From Micromonospora citrea (GTDB taxonomy: Bacteria; Actinomycetota; Actinomycetes; Mycobacteriales; Micromonosporaceae): a stretch of DNA of 64,000 nucleotides. The number at the start of each line of letters is the position of its first letter. Within the stretch, counting starts at the first letter, position 1. The stretch covers positions 1,714,501-1,778,500 of the forward strand of contig NZ_FMHZ01000002.1 in assembly GCF_900090315.1 (NCBI RefSeq), read 5' to 3'. The position numbers were made by a program, and so were the translations under genes. The notes beneath the pieces are model-generated. The model was not told the origin of the DNA. It worked only from the letters and a program-made list of their open reading frames with translations, and made no database searches. Of this stretch, positions 26,208 through 33,004 are shown one piece after another.

Positions 26208-27107
26208 ATGTCCTACCCGCCGGCCAATCCGTTCCCCCCACCACCCGAGCGCGGCGCGCCGTACGGCTCCCAGCCGGGCGGATACGGCCCGCCGCCGCAG
26301 CCCGGCGGGTACGAGCCCCCGCAAACCGGCGGCTACCCGCCACCGCAGGCCGGCGGATACGGGCCGCCACAGCAGGCCGGCGGATACGGGCCGCCACAGC
26401 AGGCCGGCGGATACGGGCCGCCACAGCAGGCCGGCGGATACGGGCCGCCGCAGCAGGTCGGTGGTCACCTTCCGGCGCAGCCCGGCGGCGCTCCGGTGCC
26501 GCCGTACGGCCCGCCGGCGAAGCGGAAGTCCAGCGCCGGCAAGATCGTCCTGTTCGTGCTCGCCGGGGTGCTGGTGCTCTGCCTCGGCGGCGCCGCGATC
26601 ACCTTCTTCGTCGTCAAGGACGAGGTCAAGGAGACCGTCGACGCCACCAGGATCCGCGTCGTCGAGCCGGACACGCTCGCCGGCCGGCCGAAGGCCACCG
26701 ACCCCGCCCTCCAGGTCGGCGCCCAGCAGCTCGAGGCGGAGCTGAACAGGTCGCTGCCGGACGCGAGCAGCACGGTCGGCGCCTTCTACGGCACCCCGGC
26801 CAAGCAGGACCTGGTCATGATCGCCGCCGCCTCCGGAATGAACCCGAACCCGGCCAAGACCCTGGAGGACACCATCAGGGGCGCGCGCACCAGCGACGTA
26901 CGGCTCGGCGAGATGTCCTCCGTGGACCCGGGTCCCCTGGGCGGCGAGGCCAAGTGCGGCGACGCCAAGGCGGAGAACGTGCCGCTGGGCGTCTGCGTGT
27001 GGAGCGACCGGGGCAGCGTCGGGATGATCGTCATCTACTTCAAGACCGGCACGCAGGCCCACGCCGAACTCGCCGCCATGCGCGGGCAGATCGAGCAGAA
27101 GTCCTGA
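26208..27107 (+). CDS. Pro-rich single-pass membrane protein, paralogue 2, 299 aa
   Basis: Same layout as the preceding gene: a Pro/Gly/Tyr/Gln-rich N terminus including four copies of a nine-residue GPPQQAGGY unit, one membrane helix (IVLFVLAGVLVLCLGGAAIT, about 110-130), and an extracytoplasmic domain with DTLAGRPKAT, STVGAFYGTPAKQDLVMIAA, AKCGD, PLGVCVWSD and the ending MRGQIEQKS. The upstream bases ACCTGGAGCTGACC are shared with the paralogue, so the duplication included the ribosome-binding site. Function unknown. Confidence 0.8.
   Translation: MSYPPANPFPPPPERGAPYGSQPGGYGPPPQPGGYEPPQTGGYPPPQAGGYGPPQQAGGYGPPQQAGGYGPPQQAGGYGPPQQVGGHLPAQPGGAPVPPYGPPAKRKSSAGKIVLFVLAGVLVLCLGGAAITFFVVKDEVKETVDATRIRVVEPDTLAGRPKATDPALQVGAQQLEAELNRSLPDASSTVGAFYGTPAKQDLVMIAAASGMNPNPAKTLEDTIRGARTSDVRLGEMSSVDPGPLGGEAKCGDAKAENVPLGVCVWSDRGSVGMIVIYFKTGTQAHAELAAMRGQIEQKS
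26349..26456 (+). repeat. 27-bp coding tandem repeat, four copies
   Basis: Nearly identical 27-base units at 26349, 26376, 26403 and 26430 encode the repeated GGYGPPQQA peptide in the disordered N terminus of paralogue 2. Confidence 0.95.
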
Positions 27108-27120
27108 CCCGTACGACAGG

Positions 27121-27155
27121 CGGGGGCCCGGCACCGGCGAGGTGTCGGGCCCCCG
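27121..27155. terminator. 15-bp hairpin between convergent genes
   Basis: CGGGGGCCCGGCACC (27121-27135) and GGTGTCGGGCCCCCG (27141-27155) pair with one G-U, around a five-base GGCGA loop, 13 bases after the paralogue 2 stop and just before the VOC gene stop. Strong bidirectional terminator. Confidence 0.8.
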
Positions 27156-27160
27156 TCGCG

Positions 27161-27577
27161 TCAGCCCGCCGCGTCAGCCATTGCGGCGGTTGCCGCCGTG
27201 GCGCCGGCCCGCTCGGCGGCGCTGCGCAGCACGCAGAACTCGTTGCCCTCCGGGTCGGCCAGCACCACCCAGCCGGAGCCGTCGGGGCGGCGGCAGTCGG
27301 CGACCTGGGTGGCGCCGATGCCCAGCAGCCGCGCCACCTCCTCGTCCCGGGTCCGGTCGGCGGGCTCCAGGTCGAGGTGCAGCCGGTTCTTCACCGCCTT
27401 GCCCTCGGGCACGGCCAGGAAGAGCACCTCCGGGCCACCCGGGGGCAGCAGCATGGCCTCCGGGTCGCCGGGGAGGTCGTCCGGCTGCCGGGGGCAGTCG
27501 AAGACCTGCGCCCAGAAGCCGGCCAGGGCGTACGTGTCGCGGCAGTCGATGCCGATGTTGTGGATGATCGCGCTCAC
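27161..27577 (-). CDS. VOC-family (glyoxalase-like) protein, 138 aa
   Basis: Single vicinal-oxygen-chelate domain of the Glyoxalase_6 type. IHNIGIDCRDTYALAGFW forms the first beta-alpha unit; NRLHLDLEPADRTRDEEVAR and WVVLADPEGNEFCVLR are the conserved middle and end. It overlaps the preceding paralogue by four bases (ATGA at 27574-27577), so it is translationally coupled to it. Members may be enzymes or ligand-binding resistance proteins; nothing fixes which. Confidence 0.88.
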   Translation of the reverse strand: MSAIIHNIGIDCRDTYALAGFWAQVFDCPRQPDDLPGDPEAMLLPPGGPEVLFLAVPEGKAVKNRLHLDLEPADRTRDEEVARLLGIGATQVADCRRPDGSGWVVLADPEGNEFCVLRSAAERAGATAATAAMADAAG

Positions 27578-27981
27578 TGATGGTCCTCCTCGGTGGAGAC
27601 ACCCGCCCGCTCCGCCGCGCCACGCAGGACGCAGAACTCGTTGCCCTCCGGGTCGGCCAGCACCACCCAGCCAGTGCCGTCGGCGCGTCGCTGGTCGTCG
27701 ACCAGGACCGCGCCGAGCCCGAGCACCCGCTCGACCTCCTCGTCGCGGGTCCGACCGGTCGGTTCCAGGCAGACGTGCACCCGATTCTTGACCGTCTTGG
27801 CCTCGGGCACCCGCTGGAAGAACACGGACGGGGCGACGCCGTCCGGCGGCAGCAGGACCGCCTCGGGGTCACCCGGGGCGTCGTCGGGGTGCCGCGAATA
27901 GCCGAGCACCGCCGACCAGAAGCCGGAGAGGGCGTAGGTGTCGTGACAGTCGAAACTGATGTTGTGGATCCGTGGATGCAC
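27574..27981 (-). CDS. VOC-family (glyoxalase-like) protein, 135 aa, first of tandem pair
   Basis: Tandem paralogue of the next gene: IHNISFDCHDTYALSGFW, KNRVHVCLEPTGRTRDEEVE and GWVVLADPEGNEFCVLRGAA match it closely. GTG 27981 is preceded by GGAGG. That ribosome-binding site is one arm of a CCTCC/GGAGG hairpin (27987-28005), and a 13-codon ORF lies 44 bases further upstream, so translation control is likely (see those entries). Function unknown; could be ligand-binding or resistance. Confidence 0.88.
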   Translation of the reverse strand: MHPRIHNISFDCHDTYALSGFWSAVLGYSRHPDDAPGDPEAVLLPPDGVAPSVFFQRVPEAKTVKNRVHVCLEPTGRTRDEEVERVLGLGAVLVDDQRRADGTGWVVLADPEGNEFCVLRGAAERAGVSTEEDHQ

Positions 27982-27986
27982 GGGTT

Positions 27987-28045
27987 CCTCCGTTACGGAT
28001 GGAGGCGCCCCGCGTGCGTGCGGGTCAGCCGGCGAGACGGGGCGC
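27987..28045 (-). promoter_or_regulatory. Candidate translational attenuator leader
   Basis: In the transcript, the VOC ribosome-binding site (27987-27991) pairs with 28001-28005 in a CCTCC/GGAGG stem that also holds an inner CCG/CGG pair. Just upstream, CCCGC/GCGGG forms a stem next to the short ORF stop. An alternative 8-bp pairing joins GCGCCCCG inside the short ORF (28038-28045) to CGGGGCGC at 28005-28012. The structures cannot all form together, as expected of an attenuator. Confidence 0.45.
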
Positions 28046-28066
28046 GGAGATCATGACGATGAACAT
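28025..28066 (-). CDS. Upstream leader ORF, 13 aa
   Basis: ATG 28066 reads MFIVMISAPRLAG and stops at 28025-28027. A strong ribosome-binding site (GGAGGGGGG) ends eight bases before the ATG, better than that of many real genes here. The ORF ends 43 bases before the VOC start. Its hydrophobic beginning followed by a Pro/Arg segment, and the way it covers one arm of an alternative RNA pairing, suggest a regulatory leader rather than a functional peptide. Not a known leader that I recognise. Confidence 0.5.
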   Translation of the reverse strand: MFIVMISAPRLAG

Positions 28067-28143
28067 CGACGCACCCCCCTCCGCTTCTCGGGCTGACACC
28101 ATGATCCTTTCACCGGGACCGGCCGGCCCGCAACCCCGTACGG

Positions 28144-29385
28144 TCACCGCCCGGCGGCCGGCCTGTCGGCGGTCACCGCGGGGGCGGCCTCCGCCGCCGG
28201 CAGGGTCACCGTGACCTCCAGCCCGCCACCGGGCTGGGCGACCACCTTCACGGTGCCGCCGTGCGCGTCGCAGACCGCGCGGACGATGGAGAGCCCGAGG
28301 CCCGAGCCGCGGGCGCCGGTACGCTCCCGGCCGCCCCGTCGGAACGGCTCGAACAGGCCGGGCACGTCGGCCTGGTCCACCTCGAAGCCGGTGTTGCCCA
28401 CCACCAGCCACGACCGGCACCCGTCGGAGCCGGTACGTACCCAGAGCCGCCCGTGCAGGTGGTTGTAGCGGACCGCGTTCTCGATCAGGTTGCCGGCCAG
28501 CCGGTCGAGCAGCCCGGGATCGCCGACGACCGGCGCGGGCGCCAGCGACGTCTGCACGCGCAGCTTGATCCGCTCCACCTCCCGGCGTACCGCCGACAGG
28601 GCGTTGGCGGTGCCGGCGGCGAGGTCGCACTCGGCGCGGCGGCCGAGCCGGCGCCCCGCCTGGGCCTCGCTGCGGGCCAGCACCAGCAGGGCGTCGACCA
28701 GCCCGTTGGCCCGTTCGGAGGCGTCCCGGACGACGGTTGCCATCCGGCGGTACTCGGCGGCGTCCGCCTCGTCGTCGCTGAGCGTCACGTCGATCTCGGT
28801 ACGCATCACCGCCAGCGGCGTACGCAGCTCGTGCGAGGCGTTGGCCACGAAACGCTTCTGCGCCTCGAACGCGGCGGCGATCCGGTCCAGCATCGCGTCG
28901 AACGTCTTCGCGAGCTCGGCCACCTCGTCGTCGGCCCCCGAGTAGCCGATCCGCTGGTCCAGCGTGGTCTCGCCGAGCCGGCGGGCGGTGGCGGTGACCT
29001 GGTGCAGCGGGCGCAGCGCCCGGCCGGCCACCGCGTAGGCGCCGGCCACCCCGACGACGCTGATCGCCAGCAGCGCCACCAGGCCCTTGACCAGCAGCTC
29101 CGTGCTGGCGGCGTCGACCAGTTGCCGCTGCCACTGCGCGGCGTCGAGCGACCGGCCGTCGGCCAGCACGACCGTGGTGCCGGGAAGCAGCTCGTCGGTG
29201 GGACGCAGCGCGTCGCGGACCAGCAGCCAGGCCAGCAGCACCAGGATCGCCCCGGCGCCGACCAGCAGCACGCCGTTGAGCAGGGTCAGCCGCAGCCGCA
29301 GGGTGGGCCGCAGCCGCAGCCGCACGGCCACGTCCCTCGGCCACGAAAACCGGGCTCGCGGCCCCGACGCACTCCTCGCACTCAC
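28144..29385 (-). CDS. Sensor histidine kinase, 413 aa
   Basis: Membrane kinase of the OmpR-partner class. Two membrane helices (about 33-55 and 100-120) enclose a short extracytoplasmic sensor of about 45 residues. A HAMP domain (about 122-170) follows; then HisKA with the phospho-acceptor in FVANASHELRTPLAVMRTE (about 183-201), and HATPase_c with the N box (NLIENAVRYNH), GLFEPFRRGG and GSGLGLSIVRAV. Start GTG 29385 lies in the third copy of a 59-bp repeat and overlaps the stop of mini-ORF 2 by four bases. The cognate regulator is the next gene upstream. Signal unknown. Confidence 0.93.
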   Translation of the reverse strand: MSARSASGPRARFSWPRDVAVRLRLRPTLRLRLTLLNGVLLVGAGAILVLLAWLLVRDALRPTDELLPGTTVVLADGRSLDAAQWQRQLVDAASTELLVKGLVALLAISVVGVAGAYAVAGRALRPLHQVTATARRLGETTLDQRIGYSGADDEVAELAKTFDAMLDRIAAAFEAQKRFVANASHELRTPLAVMRTEIDVTLSDDEADAAEYRRMATVVRDASERANGLVDALLVLARSEAQAGRRLGRRAECDLAAGTANALSAVRREVERIKLRVQTSLAPAPVVGDPGLLDRLAGNLIENAVRYNHLHGRLWVRTGSDGCRSWLVVGNTGFEVDQADVPGLFEPFRRGGRERTGARGSGLGLSIVRAVCDAHGGTVKVVAQPGGGLEVTVTLPAAEAAPAVTADRPAAGR

Positions 29386-29444
29386 GATGCCACCCCGGTT
29401 CGCGACTGCGGGGCTCGCAAACCCCGCTCACTCCTCGCACTCAC
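29382..29444 (-). CDS. Mini-ORF 2, 20 aa (repeat-born)
   Basis: Reads VSARSERGLRAPQSRTGVAS. Its GTG 29444 overlaps the stop of mini-ORF 1 by four bases, and its own stop overlaps the kinase GTG 29385 by four bases. The peptide is identical to mini-ORF 1. Probably translated only as a bridge between regulator and kinase; a peptide function is unlikely. Confidence 0.45.
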   Translation of the reverse strand: MSARSERGLRAPQSRTGVAS

Positions 29445-29503
29445 GACGCCACCCCGGTTCGCGACTGCGGGGCTCGCAAACCCCGCTCACTCCTCGCACT
29501 CAC
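29441..29503 (-). CDS. Mini-ORF 1, 20 aa (repeat-born)
   Basis: Starts at GTG 29503, overlapping the response regulator stop by four bases (GTGA), and reads VSARSERGLRAPQSRTGVAS before overlapping mini-ORF 2. The last residues (TGVAS) match the end of the regulator (TAGVAS), showing it arose from duplication of the gene junction. Confidence 0.45.
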   Translation of the reverse strand: MSARSERGLRAPQSRTGVAS

Positions 29504-30168
29504 GACGCCACCCCGGCCGTGCGGTAGCCCGCGCCGACCACCGTCTCGATCAACGGCGGATCGCCCAGCTTCTTGCGCAGCGTCATCACCGTCACCCGGA
29601 CGATCGTGGTGAACGGATCGGTGTTGGCGTCCCAGACGCGTTCCAGCAACTCCTCGCTGGAGACCACCGCGCCGCGCGCCTTGAGCAGCTCGCAGAGCAC
29701 GCCGAACTCCTTGTTGGTCAGGTCGACCGGCTGCCCGGCCCGGGTGGCGACCCGGCGCGCCGGGTCGAGCACCAGGTCGGCCAGCTCCAGCACCGGCGGC
29801 GCGGCCGGGGTGGCCCGGCGGCCGAGCGCCTGCACCCGGGCGACCAGCTCGTCGAAGGCGAACGGCTTCGGCAGGTAGTCGTCCGCGCCGAGCTGCAACC
29901 CCTCGACCCGGTCGGCGACCGTGCCGCTGGCGGTCAGCATCAGCACCCGGGTGAGCGTGCCGGAGGCGGCCAGCTCCGCGCAGATCTGGTCGCCGTGCAC
30001 GCCGGGCAGGTCCCGGTCCAGCACCACCACGTCGTAGCGGGTGACGAACGCCATCTCGTGGCCGCTGTCGCCGTCGTAGGCGACGTCCACCGCCATGCCC
30101 CGCTTGCGCAACCCCCGCGCGATCGCGTCGGCGAGGTTGCGCTCGTCCTCGACCACCAGTACCCGCAT
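29500..30168 (-). CDS. OmpR-family response regulator, 222 aa
   Basis: Receiver domain (1-120) with the acidic pair EDE near residues 7-9, phospho-acceptor Asp about residue 51 in VVVLDRDLPGVHGD, and Lys of LPKPF at about 101. A C-terminal winged helix (about 130-220) has LTNKEFGVLCELLKARG, and RVTVMTLRKKLG as the recognition helix. It controls transcription when phosphorylated by the kinase encoded downstream. ATG 30168 is preceded by GAGGAGG. The stop lies in the first repeat copy of the 59-bp array. Confidence 0.94.
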   Translation of the reverse strand: MRVLVVEDERNLADAIARGLRKRGMAVDVAYDGDSGHEMAFVTRYDVVVLDRDLPGVHGDQICAELAASGTLTRVLMLTASGTVADRVEGLQLGADDYLPKPFAFDELVARVQALGRRATPAAPPVLELADLVLDPARRVATRAGQPVDLTNKEFGVLCELLKARGAVVSSEELLERVWDANTDPFTTIVRVTVMTLRKKLGDPPLIETVVGAGYRTAGVAS

Positions 30169-30317
30169 CCCGACCTCCTCGCGCCCTGACCACCCGACAA
30201 CCTAGTGCCGGCCGCCAACCCGGGCCGCACCCGCCGTCCGCGCCGGCCACCGTTGCAGAAAACCTTCGCCGTACGCGATGCTTCCGGCACCAACCTTCGC
30301 ATCGGACGGGGAGACGC

Positions 30318-31610
30318 ATGACCGACGCGGCGCCGACGGCCGGACGGGACGTCGCCTACCGGGGCTTCCGTCTCCCGGACGACGCGGACCGGGGAGTCCT
30401 GGCCGGGCTGCGCGCCGGGCCCCGGGGCCTCGAACTGGCCGACCCGGTCGACCGGATCGACCACACCGACGCCGACGGCCGCACCCGCCGCTACGCCGCG
30501 GGCAGCTGGACCGCCCCGCCCGTGCCGACGGGCTTCGCCGTACGCGACATCGTGCCCTCGTGGACCGGCCAGACCCCGGACGGCTGCTGGCTACGGGTGC
30601 AGCTGCGCGGCTGGCACGCCGGCGCCCCTGCCACCGGCTGGTACGTCCTCGGCGACTGGGCCGCCGCCGACGACGACTTCCGCCGCACCTCGCTGGCGGG
30701 GCAACGCGACGCCGACGCCCGGGTGGACACCGACACCCTCGTGGTGACGGGCGCGACGGTCACCGGCTGGCAGGTCCGGGTGACCCTGCTCCGGCCGGCC
30801 GACGCCGACGACGACACGACGCCGGCGCTGCGTACGGTCGGGGCGGTCGCCTCCGGCGCGCGGCCGGCGGCGGCCGCCCGGCCCGCCGCCGAGGGGCCAC
30901 CGCCCGTGGCGGCCCCACCCGACGCGGAGACCCGGACCGGCGCTGGCGCGGCGGCACCGGCGACCCCGGCGGAAGCCGCCGCCACGACGCCGGCCGCCTG
31001 GGGCACGGTGCTGGACGTGCCCCGCTACTCGCAGCGGCTGCACGCCGGCGCGCACCCGCAGTGGGGCGGCGGCGGGGACTCCTGGTGCTCCCCCACCTGC
31101 ACGTCGATGGTGCTGGCCTTCTGGGGCGCCGCCCCCGCCCCGGACCGGTACGCCTGGGTGAGCCCGGCCGGCCCCCGCCCGGTGGTGGTGCACGCCGCCC
31201 GGCACTGCTACGACCACGCCTACGCCGGGGCCGGCAACTGGCCGTTCAACACCGCGTACGCCGGGCTGCACGGCGTGGACGCGTTCGTCACCCGGCTGCG
31301 TTCGCTGACCGAGGCGGAGGCGTTCGTGGCCGCCGGCCTCCCGCTGATCGTCTCCGCCGCGTTCACCGCCGGCCAGGTGCCGGGGCTCGACTACGACACC
31401 GCCGGGCACCTGATGGTGCTGGTCGGCTTCACCGACACGGGCGCGCCGGTGCTCAACGACCCGTACGCCCCCGACGACGACGCGGTGCGCCGCACCGTCG
31501 ACCGGGACCGGTTCGAGGCCGCCTGGCAGGGCGGCAGCGGCGGGGTGGCGTACGTGCTCCGGCCGCCCGGCGTGCCGCTGCCCCCGGCGCCGGCACAGCC
31601 CAACTGGTGA
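30318..31610 (+). CDS. C39-like (papain-fold) peptidase family protein, 430 aa
   Basis: An N-terminal beta-rich region of about 180 residues with repeated WxxP motifs (YRGFRLP, SWTGQTPDGCWLRVQLRGW) precedes an Ala/Pro linker (about 180-225) and a C39_2-type cysteine peptidase domain (about 230-420). Candidate catalytic residues: Cys in DSWCSPTCTSMVLAFWG, His in AGHLMVLVGF, Asn/Asp in VLNDPYAP. Relatives are mostly secreted, but no signal peptide or membrane helix is visible here with the ATG 30318 start (GGGGAG upstream). Substrate unknown. Confidence 0.82.
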   Translation: MTDAAPTAGRDVAYRGFRLPDDADRGVLAGLRAGPRGLELADPVDRIDHTDADGRTRRYAAGSWTAPPVPTGFAVRDIVPSWTGQTPDGCWLRVQLRGWHAGAPATGWYVLGDWAAADDDFRRTSLAGQRDADARVDTDTLVVTGATVTGWQVRVTLLRPADADDDTTPALRTVGAVASGARPAAAARPAAEGPPPVAAPPDAETRTGAGAAAPATPAEAAATTPAAWGTVLDVPRYSQRLHAGAHPQWGGGGDSWCSPTCTSMVLAFWGAAPAPDRYAWVSPAGPRPVVVHAARHCYDHAYAGAGNWPFNTAYAGLHGVDAFVTRLRSLTEAEAFVAAGLPLIVSAAFTAGQVPGLDYDTAGHLMVLVGFTDTGAPVLNDPYAPDDDAVRRTVDRDRFEAAWQGGSGGVAYVLRPPGVPLPPAPAQPNW

Positions 31611-31702
31611 CCCGGCGGCGCGGGGCGACACCGGCCACCTGGTGACCCGGCGTGCGGCACCGGCGCCGGAACGGCGGGCGGGGCCGCCGCCGAGGCGCGG
31701 CC

Positions 31703-32986
31703 TCAGCCCCCGAACCGCCAGACGCCGAGGTCGCCGGTGCGCAGCCGGCACAGCACGGCGTCCGTGCCGCCCCGGCACTCCCCGGAGGCGTCCCGCAGCA
31801 CGTCGACCACCCGGGCGCGACCGGCCGCGACGTCCAGCTCGCCGACCACCAGCCCGCCGCCGGACGCGGCCGGCCGCACGGCGAGGAGCCGGTCGGCGTC
31901 GCGCCACGGCATGAGCTGCCACGCGCCCAGGTCGGCGACCTGCCGACCGGTCGCCGCGTCGAGCACGACGAACCGCTCCCCGGCCGGCCCGGGGCCGAGC
32001 GCGAGCAGCCGCCCGGCCCGCCCGGCGAGCACCCCCATCCATCCCTGAGCGGTCCAGCGGACCGCCCCGCTGGCCGGGTCGAGCACGCGGAACCCCTCGG
32101 ACTCCGTCCCGACGCAGAGCAGCCCGCCGCACTCGGTCACGTGGTCGACGGGGGGCAGGCGTACCTGCCAGCGCGGCCGGAGCCCGTCCAGCCCGTGGGC
32201 GCTGAGCACGCCGGCCCGGGGCCGTACGAGCAGCAGCAGGCCGTCGGTGACCACCACCTGGCCGAACGCGGGCTGCCCGTCGGGACGCAGGTCGGCGGCG
32301 TGCAGCAGGTCGCCCGAGCGGGGGTCGCGGACCTGCGTCGCCCCGTCGGCGGCGACCAGCACGACCCGCTCGACCCGGCCGTCGCGGACGTCGAGGTGCA
32401 GCCCTTCCGGCGACGTCGGCGCCGACCAGAGCGCCCGCCCGGAGGCCGGATCCACCGACCGCACGAAGTCGGCGGTCTGCACCAGCAGCGTCCCGGCCGC
32501 GTCCGACCACGGGTGGCCGGGCTGCCGCCAGCGTTCCCGGCCGGTCGCGAGGTCGAGGGCGACCGTCTCGCCGAAACCCTGCTCCCCGGTGGCCGAGAAC
32601 AGCACCACCCCACCCCGGGAGAGCACCTGCCAGAGCCGCCCCGACGCCGAGACCGTGGCGCGCCACAGCGGCGCCGGCTTCCGGCCGTCGGTGGGCGCCC
32701 ACTCGGGCAGCGCGTACGCGCGCACCTCGGCGGCGCCCACGGGATCCCCCTCCGCCGGCTCGACCACGTAGACGTGGCCGGCGTCGAGGAACGCCTGGGA
32801 CCCGACGCGGGCCGGCACGACGACCGACACCCGCTCCCGCGCCGGCGCGGCACCCGCCATGGTGGCCACGAGCGACGCGAGCACCAGCGCCACCCGCAGC
32901 GGCCGCCCGGCGGCGCGGGGCGGGCGGGACGGCGGCGCCGCGCCGTCCGGCCCGCCGCGCAGCTCGCCGAGGTCGATCAGGGTCAT
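31703..32986 (-). CDS. Membrane-anchored PQQ-type beta-propeller protein, paralogue 1, 427 aa
   Basis: Short cytoplasmic tail (MTLIDLGELRGG), one membrane helix (about 30-48), then an extracytoplasmic repeat domain. Blades are marked by VALDLATGRERWRQPGHPW, SVDPASGRALWSAPTS and VLDPASGAVRWTAQGW, the PQQ-enzyme-like repeat that forms seven- or eight-bladed propellers without necessarily binding PQQ. Two late Cys (GECRGGTDAVLCRL) may form a disulfide. It follows a paralogue by 18 bases. BamB-like or receptor scaffold is possible; role unknown. Confidence 0.85.
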   Translation of the reverse strand: MTLIDLGELRGGPDGAAPPSRPPRAAGRPLRVALVLASLVATMAGAAPARERVSVVVPARVGSQAFLDAGHVYVVEPAEGDPVGAAEVRAYALPEWAPTDGRKPAPLWRATVSASGRLWQVLSRGGVVLFSATGEQGFGETVALDLATGRERWRQPGHPWSDAAGTLLVQTADFVRSVDPASGRALWSAPTSPEGLHLDVRDGRVERVVLVAADGATQVRDPRSGDLLHAADLRPDGQPAFGQVVVTDGLLLLVRPRAGVLSAHGLDGLRPRWQVRLPPVDHVTECGGLLCVGTESEGFRVLDPASGAVRWTAQGWMGVLAGRAGRLLALGPGPAGERFVVLDAATGRQVADLGAWQLMPWRDADRLLAVRPAASGGGLVVGELDVAAGRARVVDVLRDASGECRGGTDAVLCRLRTGDLGVWRFGG

Positions 32987-33004
32987 GCCGCCCCCCTCCG
33001 CCGG

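Larger units (their letters stand above)
29371..29516. repeat. 59-bp tandem repeat, about 2.5 copies
   Basis: Copies begin at 29371, 29430 and 29489 and are almost identical over 59 bases. Each holds the GTGAGTGCGAGG start motif, a GCGGGG/CCCCGC stem, and the GGTGGCGTCGTGA stop motif. The array spans the end of the response regulator gene and the start of the kinase gene. Confidence 0.95.

Noticed and set aside
28045..28214. Plus-strand ORF starting MTMNIDAPP
   Set aside because: No ribosome-binding site; overlaps antisense to the leader ORF, which has a much better one.
29371..29516. Possible CRISPR or attachment site
   Set aside because: No spacers; the unit is explained as a duplicated gene junction.
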